A DNA stretch of 64,000 nt from Bacillota bacterium. GTDB lineage: Bacteria > Bacillota_I > Bacilli_A > RF39 > UBA660. The DNA lies in the NCBI GenBank assembly GCA_015059435.1, contig SVAJ01000001.1:220657-284656 (forward strand), in the 5' to 3' direction. Of this stretch, positions 16,551-25,467 are shown piece by piece. Under the pieces are notes generated by a model. The model did no database searches. It saw nothing but the letters and a program-made list of their open reading frames with translations, and was not told where the DNA came from. Position numbers and translations under genes: made by a program. Position 1 is the first letter of the stretch, and every line of letters begins with the position of its first letter.

Positions 16551-18361
16551 TTATTTGTCTTTCTTAATATAGTCATTAATGTTACTGATGATATTAGTAG
16601 CATCATATATTTTAATATATCATCACCAGTATTTGGTGTTTCTGCATTTTCAGATGTAGTTATCTTATCATTTTTATCGTTTATATCTTCATTATTATTT
16701 GATTCACTAGGTGCTGGAGCTACTTCATTGTCTGCAGATTTAAATTTTACATTAACTGTTGCGTCATCATGTGGCATTTTAAAATAATATGTATTATTTT
16801 CTTCTTGTACTTCATAAGTATTATTGTTTGCATCTGATACAGTTATTTCATCTAATGTATATCCTGCATCTGGACTTATTGTTAGTGTTATATTATCATT
16901 GTGTCTTGCTGATGTTTTATCTACTTCAAAACTACCATTTTCTGTTTCTTCTTTTGTAACAGTAAATGTAGGAGATAATTTTACAATAATCTCATCAGCT
17001 TCTCCATTATTTGTAATATTTTCTAGTGTACTAGAAGTAGTGTTTCCAACTGCTACTATATCGCCTAATGAAGTGGCAATAATACTAATAAGATCATCTT
17101 GACTATCACCATCATATTTATTATTCGAAACGCTATTCATATCTTGATCATAAATATTAATAAATGTTGATGTATCAGTATTATACACTTCTGTAATTTC
17201 ATTATCAGGTCCTAGAACAATGGCGTCAAAACTACTACCTGTAACTGCAAAACCACCATCATCTGTTGCTGTTACCGCAGTAAACGTATCTTCTTTTTCT
17301 GTTGCATAAGTTGTAGAATTAACTATATTTCCATCTTGATCATATTCAATTGCTAAAGCATCTTGACCAGTGCTACTATCAGAACTTACTGTATATGGAT
17401 TTGGTGAACTTAATCCTGAATTAGATTCTGATGTTCTGTGTATATATTCTTGTATAGGGTTCCATGGATTATCTGGAATAATAATTGGATCATCTGGAAT
17501 TACAACGGATATTGGTGAATACATCTTACTACCAACCACTACATAATTCCCTTTTTTATTTTGGCATAATGAATTGAAAAAATCAAATTCATTTTGATTA
17601 TTATATGCTATTCTCCATACTAATTCTCCATTACTTGAAAGTTTTATAATTGTTGCTGTTGGATAAGAATTTAAAGTATATGAATCAAAATTATGATATG
17701 CTAAAGCACTTAGAACATAATCACCATTGGTATCTACAATAATATCAGTGTATTCAAATGTATTGTTGTTATCTTTTTTTGTCCATTGAACATTACCATT
17801 ACTATCATATTTTACTAATGCAGAAGCATATGAATCATAACCATATTCATCTATATAAGTATAGTTTTCAATTACAACAAACCCACCGTCTGGTGTAATT
17901 TTTACTCGTGCTTGACTCATTGAATCATCATTTGGTAGTAGTTTTTCCCATAAGATTTCTCCTAAAGAGTTTAGTTTTGCAATATATTTTTGATCAATAG
18001 AATCATATGCATTAACAATTGCACTACCAACAACTATCATTGTGTCATCACTATATATGTCCATATAATTTATTCTTATATCATAGTAATTTTCATATGT
18101 TTTTGATAATACTACATTACCTTTGGTATCATATTTTTTTAATTCAGAAACACTTCTGAAATTATCATTAGAATCGTTTGTATATCCTGCTACAACATAG
18201 TTACCTTGACTATCTTCTACTACATTGTCAGTTATATTATTTTTTTCATCACCATAAACTTTAAACCACTCTTCACTTATATTAAGTGCATTAGTAGTTA
18301 TTGGTAATGATAAAATTGTTCCTATTATAAATGTAATAATCAATGATTTTACTTTTTTCAT
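16535..18361 (-). CDS. Secreted wall-anchored repeat protein with TPNTG sorting signal
   Basis: 608 residues, paralogous to the 14541 gene along its whole length. It has the signal peptide, propeller-like repeats (GNYVVAGYT, GGFVVIEN, GDYVLSA, GNYVVVGSK, GGFAVTGSS) and the divergent InlB B-repeat (NGSFEVDKT to VNVKFKS). A Ser/Asn/Asp-rich linker follows. TPNTG (575-579) is followed by 29 residues of hydrophobic segment and basic tail, the same spacing as in the paralogue. TAGGTG precedes the ATG. Each paralogue has its own promoter and terminator, so they are separately transcribed. Confidence 0.85.
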   Translation of the reverse strand: MKKVKSLIITFIIGTILSLPITTNALNISEEWFKVYGDEKNNITDNVVEDSQGNYVVAGYTNDSNDNFRSVSELKKYDTKGNVVLSKTYENYYDIRINYMDIYSDDTMIVVGSAIVNAYDSIDQKYIAKLNSLGEILWEKLLPNDDSMSQARVKITPDGGFVVIENYTYIDEYGYDSYASALVKYDSNGNVQWTKKDNNNTFEYTDIIVDTNGDYVLSALAYHNFDSYTLNSYPTATIIKLSSNGELVWRIAYNNQNEFDFFNSLCQNKKGNYVVVGSKMYSPISVVIPDDPIIIPDNPWNPIQEYIHRTSESNSGLSSPNPYTVSSDSSTGQDALAIEYDQDGNIVNSTTYATEKEDTFTAVTATDDGGFAVTGSSFDAIVLGPDNEITEVYNTDTSTFINIYDQDMNSVSNNKYDGDSQDDLISIIATSLGDIVAVGNTTSSTLENITNNGEADEIIVKLSPTFTVTKEETENGSFEVDKTSARHNDNITLTISPDAGYTLDEITVSDANNNTYEVQEENNTYYFKMPHDDATVNVKFKSADNEVAPAPSESNNNEDINDKNDKITTSENAETPNTGDDILKYMMLLISSVTLMTILRKTNKKSRI

Positions 18362-18384
18362 ATAAACACCTACTCTACTATTTA

Positions 18385-18413
18385 ATAGTATATCATTATA
18401 GAATATGTGTCAA
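18385..18413 (-). promoter_or_regulatory. Promoter of wall-anchored protein gene 2
   Basis: Minus strand TTGACA (18408-18413), 17-base spacer and TACTAT (18385-18390), 24 bases above the start codon. Confidence 0.6.
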
Positions 18414-18468
18414 TTAACTATCCTTAACATTTACCTGTGTTTACACATACTATACTATAGGTGATTAT

Positions 18469-18681
18469 ATGAAAATAAGACATCCATTCTTTTGTAGATG
18501 TAATTATTGTAAACAAAAAAGAAGAACTAATATCTTCTACTTACTAGGGATAATAGTAACTTTTATTGTTATTATATATCAGTTGCTTTTACTTCTATTT
18601 ATTACTACTAGATTAAATGTTATTATTTTGCTCATTGAGTTCTTTGTTATTTGTTTTTTGATTTTCTTGGTTATGTTCTAG
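18469..18681 (+). CDS. Small membrane protein with CxCxxC N-terminus
   Basis: 70 residues. The basic N-terminus carries FFCRCNYCKQKRR, then two hydrophobic segments (about 24-46 and 49-69). AGGTGAT lies four bases before ATG, a strong site for this genome. The last 69 bases overlap, in antisense, the 3' end of the ysxE-like gene. No family recognised. The good ribosome-binding site argues for a real gene; the overlap argues for caution. Confidence 0.5.
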   Translation: MKIRHPFFCRCNYCKQKRRTNIFYLLGIIVTFIVIIYQLLLLLFITTRLNVIILLIEFFVICFLIFLVMF

Positions 18682-19542
18682 TTCAAAAGATTTTACCTTG
18701 TCTAGGTATTCTAATAAATTAGCTACTATTACAGTATTATTATAATTATTCTCTTTTAATTCTATTATCCAAGGCATAAATAATAATGATTTAAAAAGTA
18801 GTAATTCATCTTCTGTATACTTATACTTTGATTGATATATATCAAATAAGGAATTTAATTCTAAATCTTTATAATTATTCTTATAAAAATTATAAAAGTC
18901 ATATACTACATAATTTTTTTTTGCTTTTTCCCAATTTTTAAATTTTTTATCTTTTTTATCAATAAAATTATCTAATGATATATTATTATGTAATAAAGCA
19001 ATTCGCTCTTTTTTTATGTTCTTTTTAATATTATACCAATCATTAATATAATACTTTGAATTATTAATACTATTATATATATTACTGATATTTCTAATTA
19101 GTAAATATTCTGCTGGTGACATATATAGTTTTGTTTCTATATTATCTTGAAGATTATAATAGTACCTACTTATTTTTTCTAACTTATTAGTAATGGTTTC
19201 ATATATATTTTTTATATTATCTTCATTAGTTTCTTGATATGTAGTAGTTTTATTATGTAAGGAGCTAAGTAAATAGACTAAATTAATTGATTTATCTTTT
19301 ACATCAGTATCATCATCTATGTATTTATAAATTTCATAAGGATCATTATAATCATTCTCAATGTTTACAAAATTATTAAAGCCTTTGCTCCTTAAGTAGT
19401 CATGTATTTCTTTGGTATTACTCTTTTTAATTTTTACTTCGTATTTTTCTGTATCTGTTTTTATTATTCTATTTCCATTCTTATAAATATATTTTTCTAT
19501 CTTAATGCCATTTTCATCAAAATAGTCATTAATTTTCTGCAT
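18613..19542 (-). CDS. YsxE/CotS-like spore coat protein
   Basis: 309 residues, rich in N, K and Y. It resembles the degenerate aminoglycoside-kinase fold of CotS/YsxE: a remnant catalytic loop LLHNNISLDNFI (about 186-197, family HGDLxxxNF), then VYDFYNFYKN (about 217-226, family Asp-containing DF block). A hydrophilic N/Q/E tail ends the protein. Its ATG overlaps the spoVID-like gene by 14 bases, mirroring the spoVID-ysxE pair of Bacillus. Coat localisation is inferred from family and context. Confidence 0.72.
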   Translation of the reverse strand: MQKINDYFDENGIKIEKYIYKNGNRIIKTDTEKYEVKIKKSNTKEIHDYLRSKGFNNFVNIENDYNDPYEIYKYIDDDTDVKDKSINLVYLLSSLHNKTTTYQETNEDNIKNIYETITNKLEKISRYYYNLQDNIETKLYMSPAEYLLIRNISNIYNSINNSKYYINDWYNIKKNIKKERIALLHNNISLDNFIDKKDKKFKNWEKAKKNYVVYDFYNFYKNNYKDLELNSLFDIYQSKYKYTEDELLLFKSLLFMPWIIELKENNYNNTVIVANLLEYLDKVKSFELEHNQENQKTNNKELNEQNNNI

Positions 19543-20233
19543 TTGTCGTTGGAATAATTATTTTTGATCCTACATTAATATTTCCTACATCATTATACTC
19601 CTCTAATTGTTCTTTAGTTATTTTATATTTATTCATTACCGTTTCTATAGTATCATTATTTCTCATTATATATACAGAGTATGTGGAAAATGTTTCATCT
19701 GAATCTTTAAAAGATGAAAATAATGATCCTACATTACTACTTTCTTTTGATTCTATTAGTTTATTAGTTTCTTCTGATTCCTCCATTTCTTTTATTTTTT
19801 CTTGAGGATCATTTTTTATATTTTGTTTGATTTCACTATCACACTCTCTATTTAATATATTATTTTCTTCCTTTACTTCTAATTTTTCAATATCTTCTTC
19901 GATATTTATTTCTTCTACTCCTTCTATTTTTACTTCAATATGGCAAGTAAGAGTATCATTGTTTTCTAATTTATAAGAAAAATCAACTATCTCTATATCA
20001 GTACTAGTTAGATCTAGTACTTCGTTTAAAATTATTTCTACAGGTATTTTAAATTCAAACTTTTCTTCTAATCGTGATGCCTCTGTTAATTTATAACTTC
20101 CTGATACTAGAAATTCTCCAGTAATATTACTCCTGTCTATAAATTTTAATGTGTGATCAATTGATATTGAACTAATATCTCCAATCATAGAATTAAAATC
20201 TAGGCTTTTATCAAATGATATTATCTTTTTCAT
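19529..20233 (-). CDS. SpoVID-like spore coat morphogenetic protein with LysM domain
   Basis: 234 residues. An N-terminal beta-rich domain (1-110: SFDKSLDFNSMIGDISSISI, GEFLVSGSY, FEFKIPVEIIL) resembles the SpoVID N-terminal domain. A very acidic linker (115-170) follows, then a C-terminal LysM (YSVYIMRNNDTIETVMNKY to VGSKIIIP, about 185-229). In Bacillus, SpoVID drives encasement of the spore by the coat. AGGAGGT precedes the ATG. It is translationally coupled to the ysxE-like gene and follows lon. Confidence 0.78.
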   Translation of the reverse strand: MKKIISFDKSLDFNSMIGDISSISIDHTLKFIDRSNITGEFLVSGSYKLTEASRLEEKFEFKIPVEIILNEVLDLTSTDIEIVDFSYKLENNDTLTCHIEVKIEGVEEINIEEDIEKLEVKEENNILNRECDSEIKQNIKNDPQEKIKEMEESEETNKLIESKESSNVGSLFSSFKDSDETFSTYSVYIMRNNDTIETVMNKYKITKEQLEEYNDVGNINVGSKIIIPTTNAEN

Positions 20234-20265
20234 CTTTACCTCCTAATAAATATTATGAAAAAAAA

Positions 20266-20286
20266 AGAATACTATTCTTGTATTCT
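20266..20286 (-). terminator. Terminator after the gene downstream of lon
   Basis: Arms AGAATAC and GTATTCT, then nine T on the minus strand. It separates the lon unit from the spoVID-like gene. Confidence 0.7.
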
Positions 20287-20907
20287 CAGTGTTTCTAAAT
20301 TTTTCTTCGTAAATTTAGCTGTTTTTCTTCTAGTTGTAAGAGGAAAGCTTTTATTAATTGTATTTTCTAACATAATAATAGTATTTTGATATATTTCTTT
20401 ATTTTTAAACATTTCTGGAATATTATTATAAAAATAATTTATACTACTTAATATGGCATTATAATTATCTATATCAAATCTACTATTTTTTAGAGCATTA
20501 TATATTACAGCATCATACATCATACAATAAGCTGCATCTTCTAAATTATCATATAATATTCCTCGTGATGATAAGTCCTTATCAAAATAATTATCTACTT
20601 TTTCTAAGTTAACATCAGCTATTCCTAGCATATTTAGTTTTCCTATTATATCATTTATTAATTTAGTGTTTCTATTAGGTAAATTACGATACTCATTAAC
20701 TAATAAATATGTTGTTTCTATAAAATTAAAATCAGAAACATGTGATAATAGAAAAAATTCTTCATCTTCTTCTAATAATAATTTTATTCCTTCTAACAAA
20801 TCTGGATTATCATCGATTGAAACATCATCATAGTCTATTTTATTATTATCAAATGTATTTTGTATTATTACTGATTTAGCTAATAATTTATTAATTTTTT
20901 CTTTCAT
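20272..20907 (-). CDS. Helical protein of unknown function co-transcribed with lon
   Basis: 211 residues, predicted mostly alpha-helical, acidic with a basic C-terminus (TTRRKTAKFTKKN). No signal peptide or membrane segment. No family recognised. It starts one base after the lon stop with AAAGAGGAT as ribosome-binding site, so it is co-expressed with lon. It is separated from the spoVID-like gene by a terminator. A substrate adaptor of Lon is one untested idea. Confidence 0.75.
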   Translation of the reverse strand: MKEKINKLLAKSVIIQNTFDNNKIDYDDVSIDDNPDLLEGIKLLLEEDEEFFLLSHVSDFNFIETTYLLVNEYRNLPNRNTKLINDIIGKLNMLGIADVNLEKVDNYFDKDLSSRGILYDNLEDAAYCMMYDAVIYNALKNSRFDIDNYNAILSSINYFYNNIPEMFKNKEIYQNTIIMLENTINKSFPLTTRRKTAKFTKKNLETLRIQE

Positions 20908-20908
20908 A

Positions 20909-23215
20909 CTAATCCTCTTTTACAAAAATGTCATTAAATATTTCTTGATAGTTATCAACAAAAACAAATTTAATATCCTTAGTTACTTCCTCTGGAATTT
21001 TTTCTAAATCATTTTTATTATCAATTGGTAAATATATTTTTCTTACTCCAGCTCTATGTGAACCTATTACTTTTTCTTTCAAACCACCAATTGGTAAAAC
21101 ATTACCTCTTAATGTAATTTCTCCTGTCATAGACATTGTTTTTGGAATTTCTTTATTCTTAAATAAACTTATTAAAGCTGTTGTGACTGCAATACCTGCG
21201 GATGGACCATCTTTTGAAACTGCTCCTTCTGGGAAGTGAATGTGAATATCATTTTCTTCTAATATTTTATTATCTATACCAAATTTTTTACTATTTGATT
21301 TTATATAGTTGAAGGCAATCATACATGATTCTCTCATTACATCTCCTAGAGAACCAGTTAATATCAATTCACTCTTTCCTTTAAATAGTGTTGCTTCTAT
21401 CGGAAGTATATCTCCTCCAAATACAGTATAGGCCATACCATTAACAACACCAACTTCACTTTTTGATTTGTTTTTTTCATAGAAGTATTTTTTATTACCT
21501 AAAAACTCTTCTATATCTTCACTTTTTATATTATAGAAAACTTCATCTTTTTCTATTAATATTTTCTTTACTATTTTTCTTAATAATGTAGCAAGTAATC
21601 TATCTAATTCTCTGACCCCTGCTTCTTTAGTATAATTTCTTATTATTGTGAGTAATGCATCATCTTCTATATTTACTTGGAGAGTTGTTAAGCCATGCTC
21701 TTCTAGTGCTCTTGGAATTAAATGCTTCTTTGCAATATCTAATTTTTCATACTCTGTGTAACTAGATAATTCAATTATTTCTAATCTGTCTCTTAATTCA
21801 TATGGTATTTGTTCTATATAGTTAGCTGTTGCGATAAACATTACTTTACTTAAATCAAATTCTTCTTCGATATAGTGATCTGAAAACTTATTGTTTTGTT
21901 CTGGATCTAATACTTCAAGCAGACTACTAGCTGGATCCCCTTTTATGTCTTTAGTCATTTTATCAATCTCATCAATTATAAATACTGGATTAGCTGTACC
22001 TGCTTTTCTAATACCTTGAATAATTCTACCAGGTATTGCTCCAATATATGTTCTTCTATGTCCAACTATTTCTGCTTCATCGTTTATTCCACCAACACTT
22101 ATTTTAGCTGTTTTTCTACCTAAACTTTTCGCAATTGATAAGGCTAGTGAAGTTTTTCCGACACCTGGTGGACCTACTAAACATATTATTGGACTACGTA
22201 AGTTATTAGTATTTTCTTTAACTGCTAAGTATTCTAATATTCTTAACTTAACTTCTTTTAATCCATAGTGAGTAGAGTTTAATATTTCTTCTACATTTTT
22301 TAAATCTTTTGTATCATTAGTTATTTTATTCCATGGAAGTGATGTAATCCAATCTAAGTAATCTCTTATCATTCCAAGTTCAGGAGAATTATTACTTATA
22401 GTCTCATAACGTGATAATTCTCTAGCAATCTTTTCCTTTACTTTATTACTACATTTTAATTTAGAAGCTTTCTTTTTAAAATGCTCTATTTCATCATCTT
22501 TACTATTTACGTCACCAAGTTCTTGTTTAATAACTTTTATCTTTTCACGTAAAAAATACTCTTTTTGTGATTCATCTATTTCTCGTTCTACTTCTGATTC
22601 TATTTCTCGTTCTAATTCTATAAATCTTAAATCTTCATTCATATCTTTAATAAGAAGTTTAGCTCTTTCGATATCATTTGTTGTTAATATATATTCTTTT
22701 TTCTTTTCATAACTAACTGGTAGGAATGAGGCTATTAAATCACATAAGTCAGTAAGTGTACTTACATTATTTAGTTGGCTCATAACTGCATTACTCATAT
22801 ATGGAACTGTTGCAATATAACGTTCAAGTGACTTTATTAATATATTAAAATAATGATTATCATTACAATTTGATATTTCTATTTCATTATAATTTGCTTC
22901 ATATACTCCATTTGTAAACAAGTAGTTACTTACCCTAACTCTTTTAATTCCTTCAATTACTACTCTTGTTTTCCCATTTGGAACATTCATTTTTAATTTT
23001 AATTGTGAAAGTACTCCATATTTTGGAAGTGATGTGATGTCACTAATATAATCTTCTGATATTGGGTTTACTATTATCATTAGTTTATCAGTAGAACTAT
23101 CTACTAATTCAATTAAACTTTTATCAAAGGTATCATCATATTCAATACGAACTTCATTATTTGGAAAGACAACCACATCTGTTAGTACTAGTACTGGGAT
23201 TTTTTCTGAATTCAT
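20909..23215 (-). CDS. lon: ATP-dependent Lon protease
   Basis: 768 residues, full length. The LonN substrate domain covers about 1-190, a helical linker follows, and the AAA+ module has Walker A GPPGVGKT (348-355) and Walker B VFIIDEIDK. The protease domain has the catalytic Ser in DGPSAGIA and Lys in GGLKEKVIG. It degrades damaged and regulatory proteins in the cytosol. ATG 23213-23215 is preferred, with GGAGG eleven bases upstream; a TTG at 23233 would precede that site. No CIRCE-type element is visible in the short upstream gap. Confidence 0.97.
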   Translation of the reverse strand: MNSEKIPVLVLTDVVVFPNNEVRIEYDDTFDKSLIELVDSSTDKLMIIVNPISEDYISDITSLPKYGVLSQLKLKMNVPNGKTRVVIEGIKRVRVSNYLFTNGVYEANYNEIEISNCNDNHYFNILIKSLERYIATVPYMSNAVMSQLNNVSTLTDLCDLIASFLPVSYEKKKEYILTTNDIERAKLLIKDMNEDLRFIELEREIESEVEREIDESQKEYFLREKIKVIKQELGDVNSKDDEIEHFKKKASKLKCSNKVKEKIARELSRYETISNNSPELGMIRDYLDWITSLPWNKITNDTKDLKNVEEILNSTHYGLKEVKLRILEYLAVKENTNNLRSPIICLVGPPGVGKTSLALSIAKSLGRKTAKISVGGINDEAEIVGHRRTYIGAIPGRIIQGIRKAGTANPVFIIDEIDKMTKDIKGDPASSLLEVLDPEQNNKFSDHYIEEEFDLSKVMFIATANYIEQIPYELRDRLEIIELSSYTEYEKLDIAKKHLIPRALEEHGLTTLQVNIEDDALLTIIRNYTKEAGVRELDRLLATLLRKIVKKILIEKDEVFYNIKSEDIEEFLGNKKYFYEKNKSKSEVGVVNGMAYTVFGGDILPIEATLFKGKSELILTGSLGDVMRESCMIAFNYIKSNSKKFGIDNKILEENDIHIHFPEGAVSKDGPSAGIAVTTALISLFKNKEIPKTMSMTGEITLRGNVLPIGGLKEKVIGSHRAGVRKIYLPIDNKNDLEKIPEEVTKDIKFVFVDNYQEIFNDIFVKED

Positions 23216-23313
23216 TAGGGTGTTCACCTCCAAATTTTAAATACTGCTTACTATTATATCGGAAATAAATTTTTTTTCAAGGAAATAGACTTAATTTCAT
23301 AAATTTTCCAAAA

Positions 23314-23343
23314 AAAAGTAAATATACTTTGATATTTACTTTT
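23314..23343 (-). terminator. Terminator of trigger factor gene
   Basis: Twelve-pair stem AAAAGTAAATAT/ATATTTACTTTT with a six-base loop, followed on the minus strand by a T run. Confidence 0.85.
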
Positions 23344-23344
23344 A

Positions 23345-24613
23345 TTATTTATTTAATTCTTTTAAATGTTCAACTACTTTTCTCATTTCTAAGTCATATT
23401 GAATCATATCTAATCCACCAAATTGTTTTAAGAATTCATCTTTTTCCATTTGGTATTTCTTAGCGATTTCTTCTGCTTCTTTATTAGCTTCTTCTTCTGT
23501 TACTTCGATTTTTTCTAAAGTCATGATTTCTTCTAACATTAATCTATATAAAACATTTGAATAAGCTTCTTTTTCTAATTGATTTCTTAAATCTTCTTCT
23601 TTAGAACCTGTGAATTGGTAGTATAAATCAAGTGAGATTCCTTGCATTTTCATTTGTTCTTCAAATCTTCCCATTAATCTATCTACTTCTTCATTAACCA
23701 TTTCTTCTGGAATATCAACTTCTACGTTTTTAGAAACTCCTTCTAGAATAGCATCAACATATTTGTTTTCAGCTTCCATTTCTTTTTGAGCTTCAATAGA
23801 TTTTTTAATTTCTTCTTTAAGAGTTTCTTCAGAGTTAACTCCTTCCATTCCTAAATCTTCAAAGAAATCTTCATCTAATTCTCTTTGTACTTTTTCTTTA
23901 ATTTCATTTACTTTTACCTTGAATACTACAGGAGCTCCAGCTAAATCTTTAGCACCGTAATCTTCTGGGAATGTAACATTAATATCTTTTTCTTCTCCTG
24001 TTTTCATACCAATAACTTGATCTTCAAAACCAGGAATGAAAGTGTTAGATCCTATTTCTAATGAATAGTTTTCTCCTTTTCCACCTTCAAATGCTACTCC
24101 ATCTTTAAATCCTTCAAAATCAATAATTGCAATATTTCCTGATTCAACACTACCTTCTTTAGTAGTAAGTTCAGTATATCTTTCTAATAAGTGTCCAAGT
24201 TCATGATTAACTTCTTCATCAGTTACTTTTACTTTTTCTGGTTTAATTCCTAAACCTTTGTATTTTTTAACTTTTACTTCTGGTTTAGTAATAATTTTGA
24301 AAGTAAATTCAACTCCTGATTCATCAATACTTTTTAAATCAACTGCAGGTTGTACTACTGGTATTAATTTAGAATCATCCATAGCTTTTACATAAGCATC
24401 TTGTAATACTAAATCAGCTGCATCTAATAAATAATCTTTTCCATAATGTTTTTCATAAATATCTTTAGGAACTTTACCAGCTCTAAATCCATCTACTTTT
24501 GCTTTCTTTTGTCTAGAAGCAAATGCTTTATCGCTTGCTTTTGTCCAAGCTTCTCCATCAATCTTAACTGTTACTTCATGAACATTAGTTTTTTCTTTAA
24601 TTTCTTTTGCCAT
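23345..24613 (-). CDS. tig: Trigger factor (ribosome-associated chaperone and prolyl isomerase)
   Basis: 422 residues, normal length. The N-terminal ribosome-binding domain has the signature GFRAGKVPKDIYEKHYG (about 43-59). The FKBP-type PPIase domain follows (about 150-235: GNIAIIDFEGFKDGVAFEGG, IPGFEDQVIGM, FPEDYGAKDLAG), then the helical chaperone C-terminal domain. GGAGGG precedes the ATG. A single-gene unit with its own promoter and terminator. Confidence 0.97.
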   Translation of the reverse strand: MAKEIKEKTNVHEVTVKIDGEAWTKASDKAFASRQKKAKVDGFRAGKVPKDIYEKHYGKDYLLDAADLVLQDAYVKAMDDSKLIPVVQPAVDLKSIDESGVEFTFKIITKPEVKVKKYKGLGIKPEKVKVTDEEVNHELGHLLERYTELTTKEGSVESGNIAIIDFEGFKDGVAFEGGKGENYSLEIGSNTFIPGFEDQVIGMKTGEEKDINVTFPEDYGAKDLAGAPVVFKVKVNEIKEKVQRELDEDFFEDLGMEGVNSEETLKEEIKKSIEAQKEMEAENKYVDAILEGVSKNVEVDIPEEMVNEEVDRLMGRFEEQMKMQGISLDLYYQFTGSKEEDLRNQLEKEAYSNVLYRLMLEEIMTLEKIEVTEEEANKEAEEIAKKYQMEKDEFLKQFGGLDMIQYDLEMRKVVEHLKELNK

Positions 24614-24635
24614 TTATATCCCTCCAACGTTATAT

Positions 24636-24664
24636 ATTATACATTATAATTTGTTTTAAAACAA
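24636..24664 (-). promoter_or_regulatory. Promoter of trigger factor gene
   Basis: Minus strand TTGTTT (24659-24664), 17-base spacer and TATAAT (24636-24641). Confidence 0.7.
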
Positions 24665-24684
24665 CTAAATTGTTATTAAATATA

Positions 24685-24713
24685 AAAAACTTACAGAAAA
24701 TGTGTAAGTTTTT
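24685..24713 (-). terminator. Terminator of membrane-anchored protein gene
   Basis: Eleven-pair stem AAAAACTTACA/TGTAAGTTTTT, about 43 bases after the stop at 24756. Confidence 0.75.
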
Positions 24714-24755
24714 ACAGAATATTTTGTTGTAAATATTAATAGTTATATATTTTTA

Positions 24756-25331
24756 TTATTTAACTTTATAAAATGTTTTTGTTCCTACTGTTATTTTATT
24801 TTCATTAAATGCTGTTGAAAATTGATTGTAATAACTTGGCGGATTAGAGTTTCTATAATCTTGTTCTGGATCTACTTCTAAATTAGCTCCTACTTTTTTA
24901 AATATATTATCAGCATTAGTATTATTTAAATTACTTTCATTTGTATATGGACCAACTGATAATACTAATTGGTTATCTTTAATTGAATAATAACCATTTG
25001 TTGAAGGTGCTTCACTACCATTTTCAGTTACTGAAACATAGTTTAATGAAAAATATCCGCTATTTTTTCCTGTGTTTATTAATGTAAGATTATACTTTTC
25101 AGTTCCTTCTTGTTTAGTTTCATAATATGATAATTGTATAGTATCATTATTGGATACATCATTAGTTGTTTCTTCTGTATTATCTTTTGTATTTTCAATT
25201 TTAGTAGTTTTATCTTCTTTATTATTTAATAACTTATCATATCCAATATAGCATCCCATTCCTACACATGTTAGTAGTAGAATCACTATAAGTATAACTA
25301 ATCCTACATTACTCTTTTTCTTTTCTTCCAT
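24756..25331 (-). CDS. Membrane-anchored exported protein of unknown function
   Basis: 191 residues from ATG 25329-25331 (GAGGAGG upstream). A short basic N-terminus precedes one membrane segment (about 9-30). An acidic Thr/Asn-rich linker and an external domain of about 120 residues follow (IQLSYYETKQEGTEKYNLTL onward). It could be read as a lipoprotein-like CVGMGC stretch, but no clear lipobox is present. No family recognised. It lies between aspS and tig, transcribed on its own. Confidence 0.75.
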   Translation of the reverse strand: MEEKKKSNVGLVILIVILLLTCVGMGCYIGYDKLLNNKEDKTTKIENTKDNTEETTNDVSNNDTIQLSYYETKQEGTEKYNLTLINTGKNSGYFSLNYVSVTENGSEAPSTNGYYSIKDNQLVLSVGPYTNESNLNNTNADNIFKKVGANLEVDPEQDYRNSNPPSYYNQFSTAFNENKITVGTKTFYKVK

Positions 25332-25431
25332 TTCTATTCCTCCTCTATTTATATCTATTATATATATGTATATATATAAATTCAACATGTTTTCTAGTTT
25401 TCCTATTAGTCATGTGTAAAATTTTGTATTA

Positions 25432-25457
25432 AAAAAAGACCATAGTTGGTCTTTTTT
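25432..25457. terminator. Terminator of gatCAB-aspS operon
   Basis: Ten-pair stem AAAAAAGACC/GGTCTTTTTT with a six-base loop and T-rich flanks in both directions. Confidence 0.88.
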
Positions 25458-25467
25458 TTATACATTA

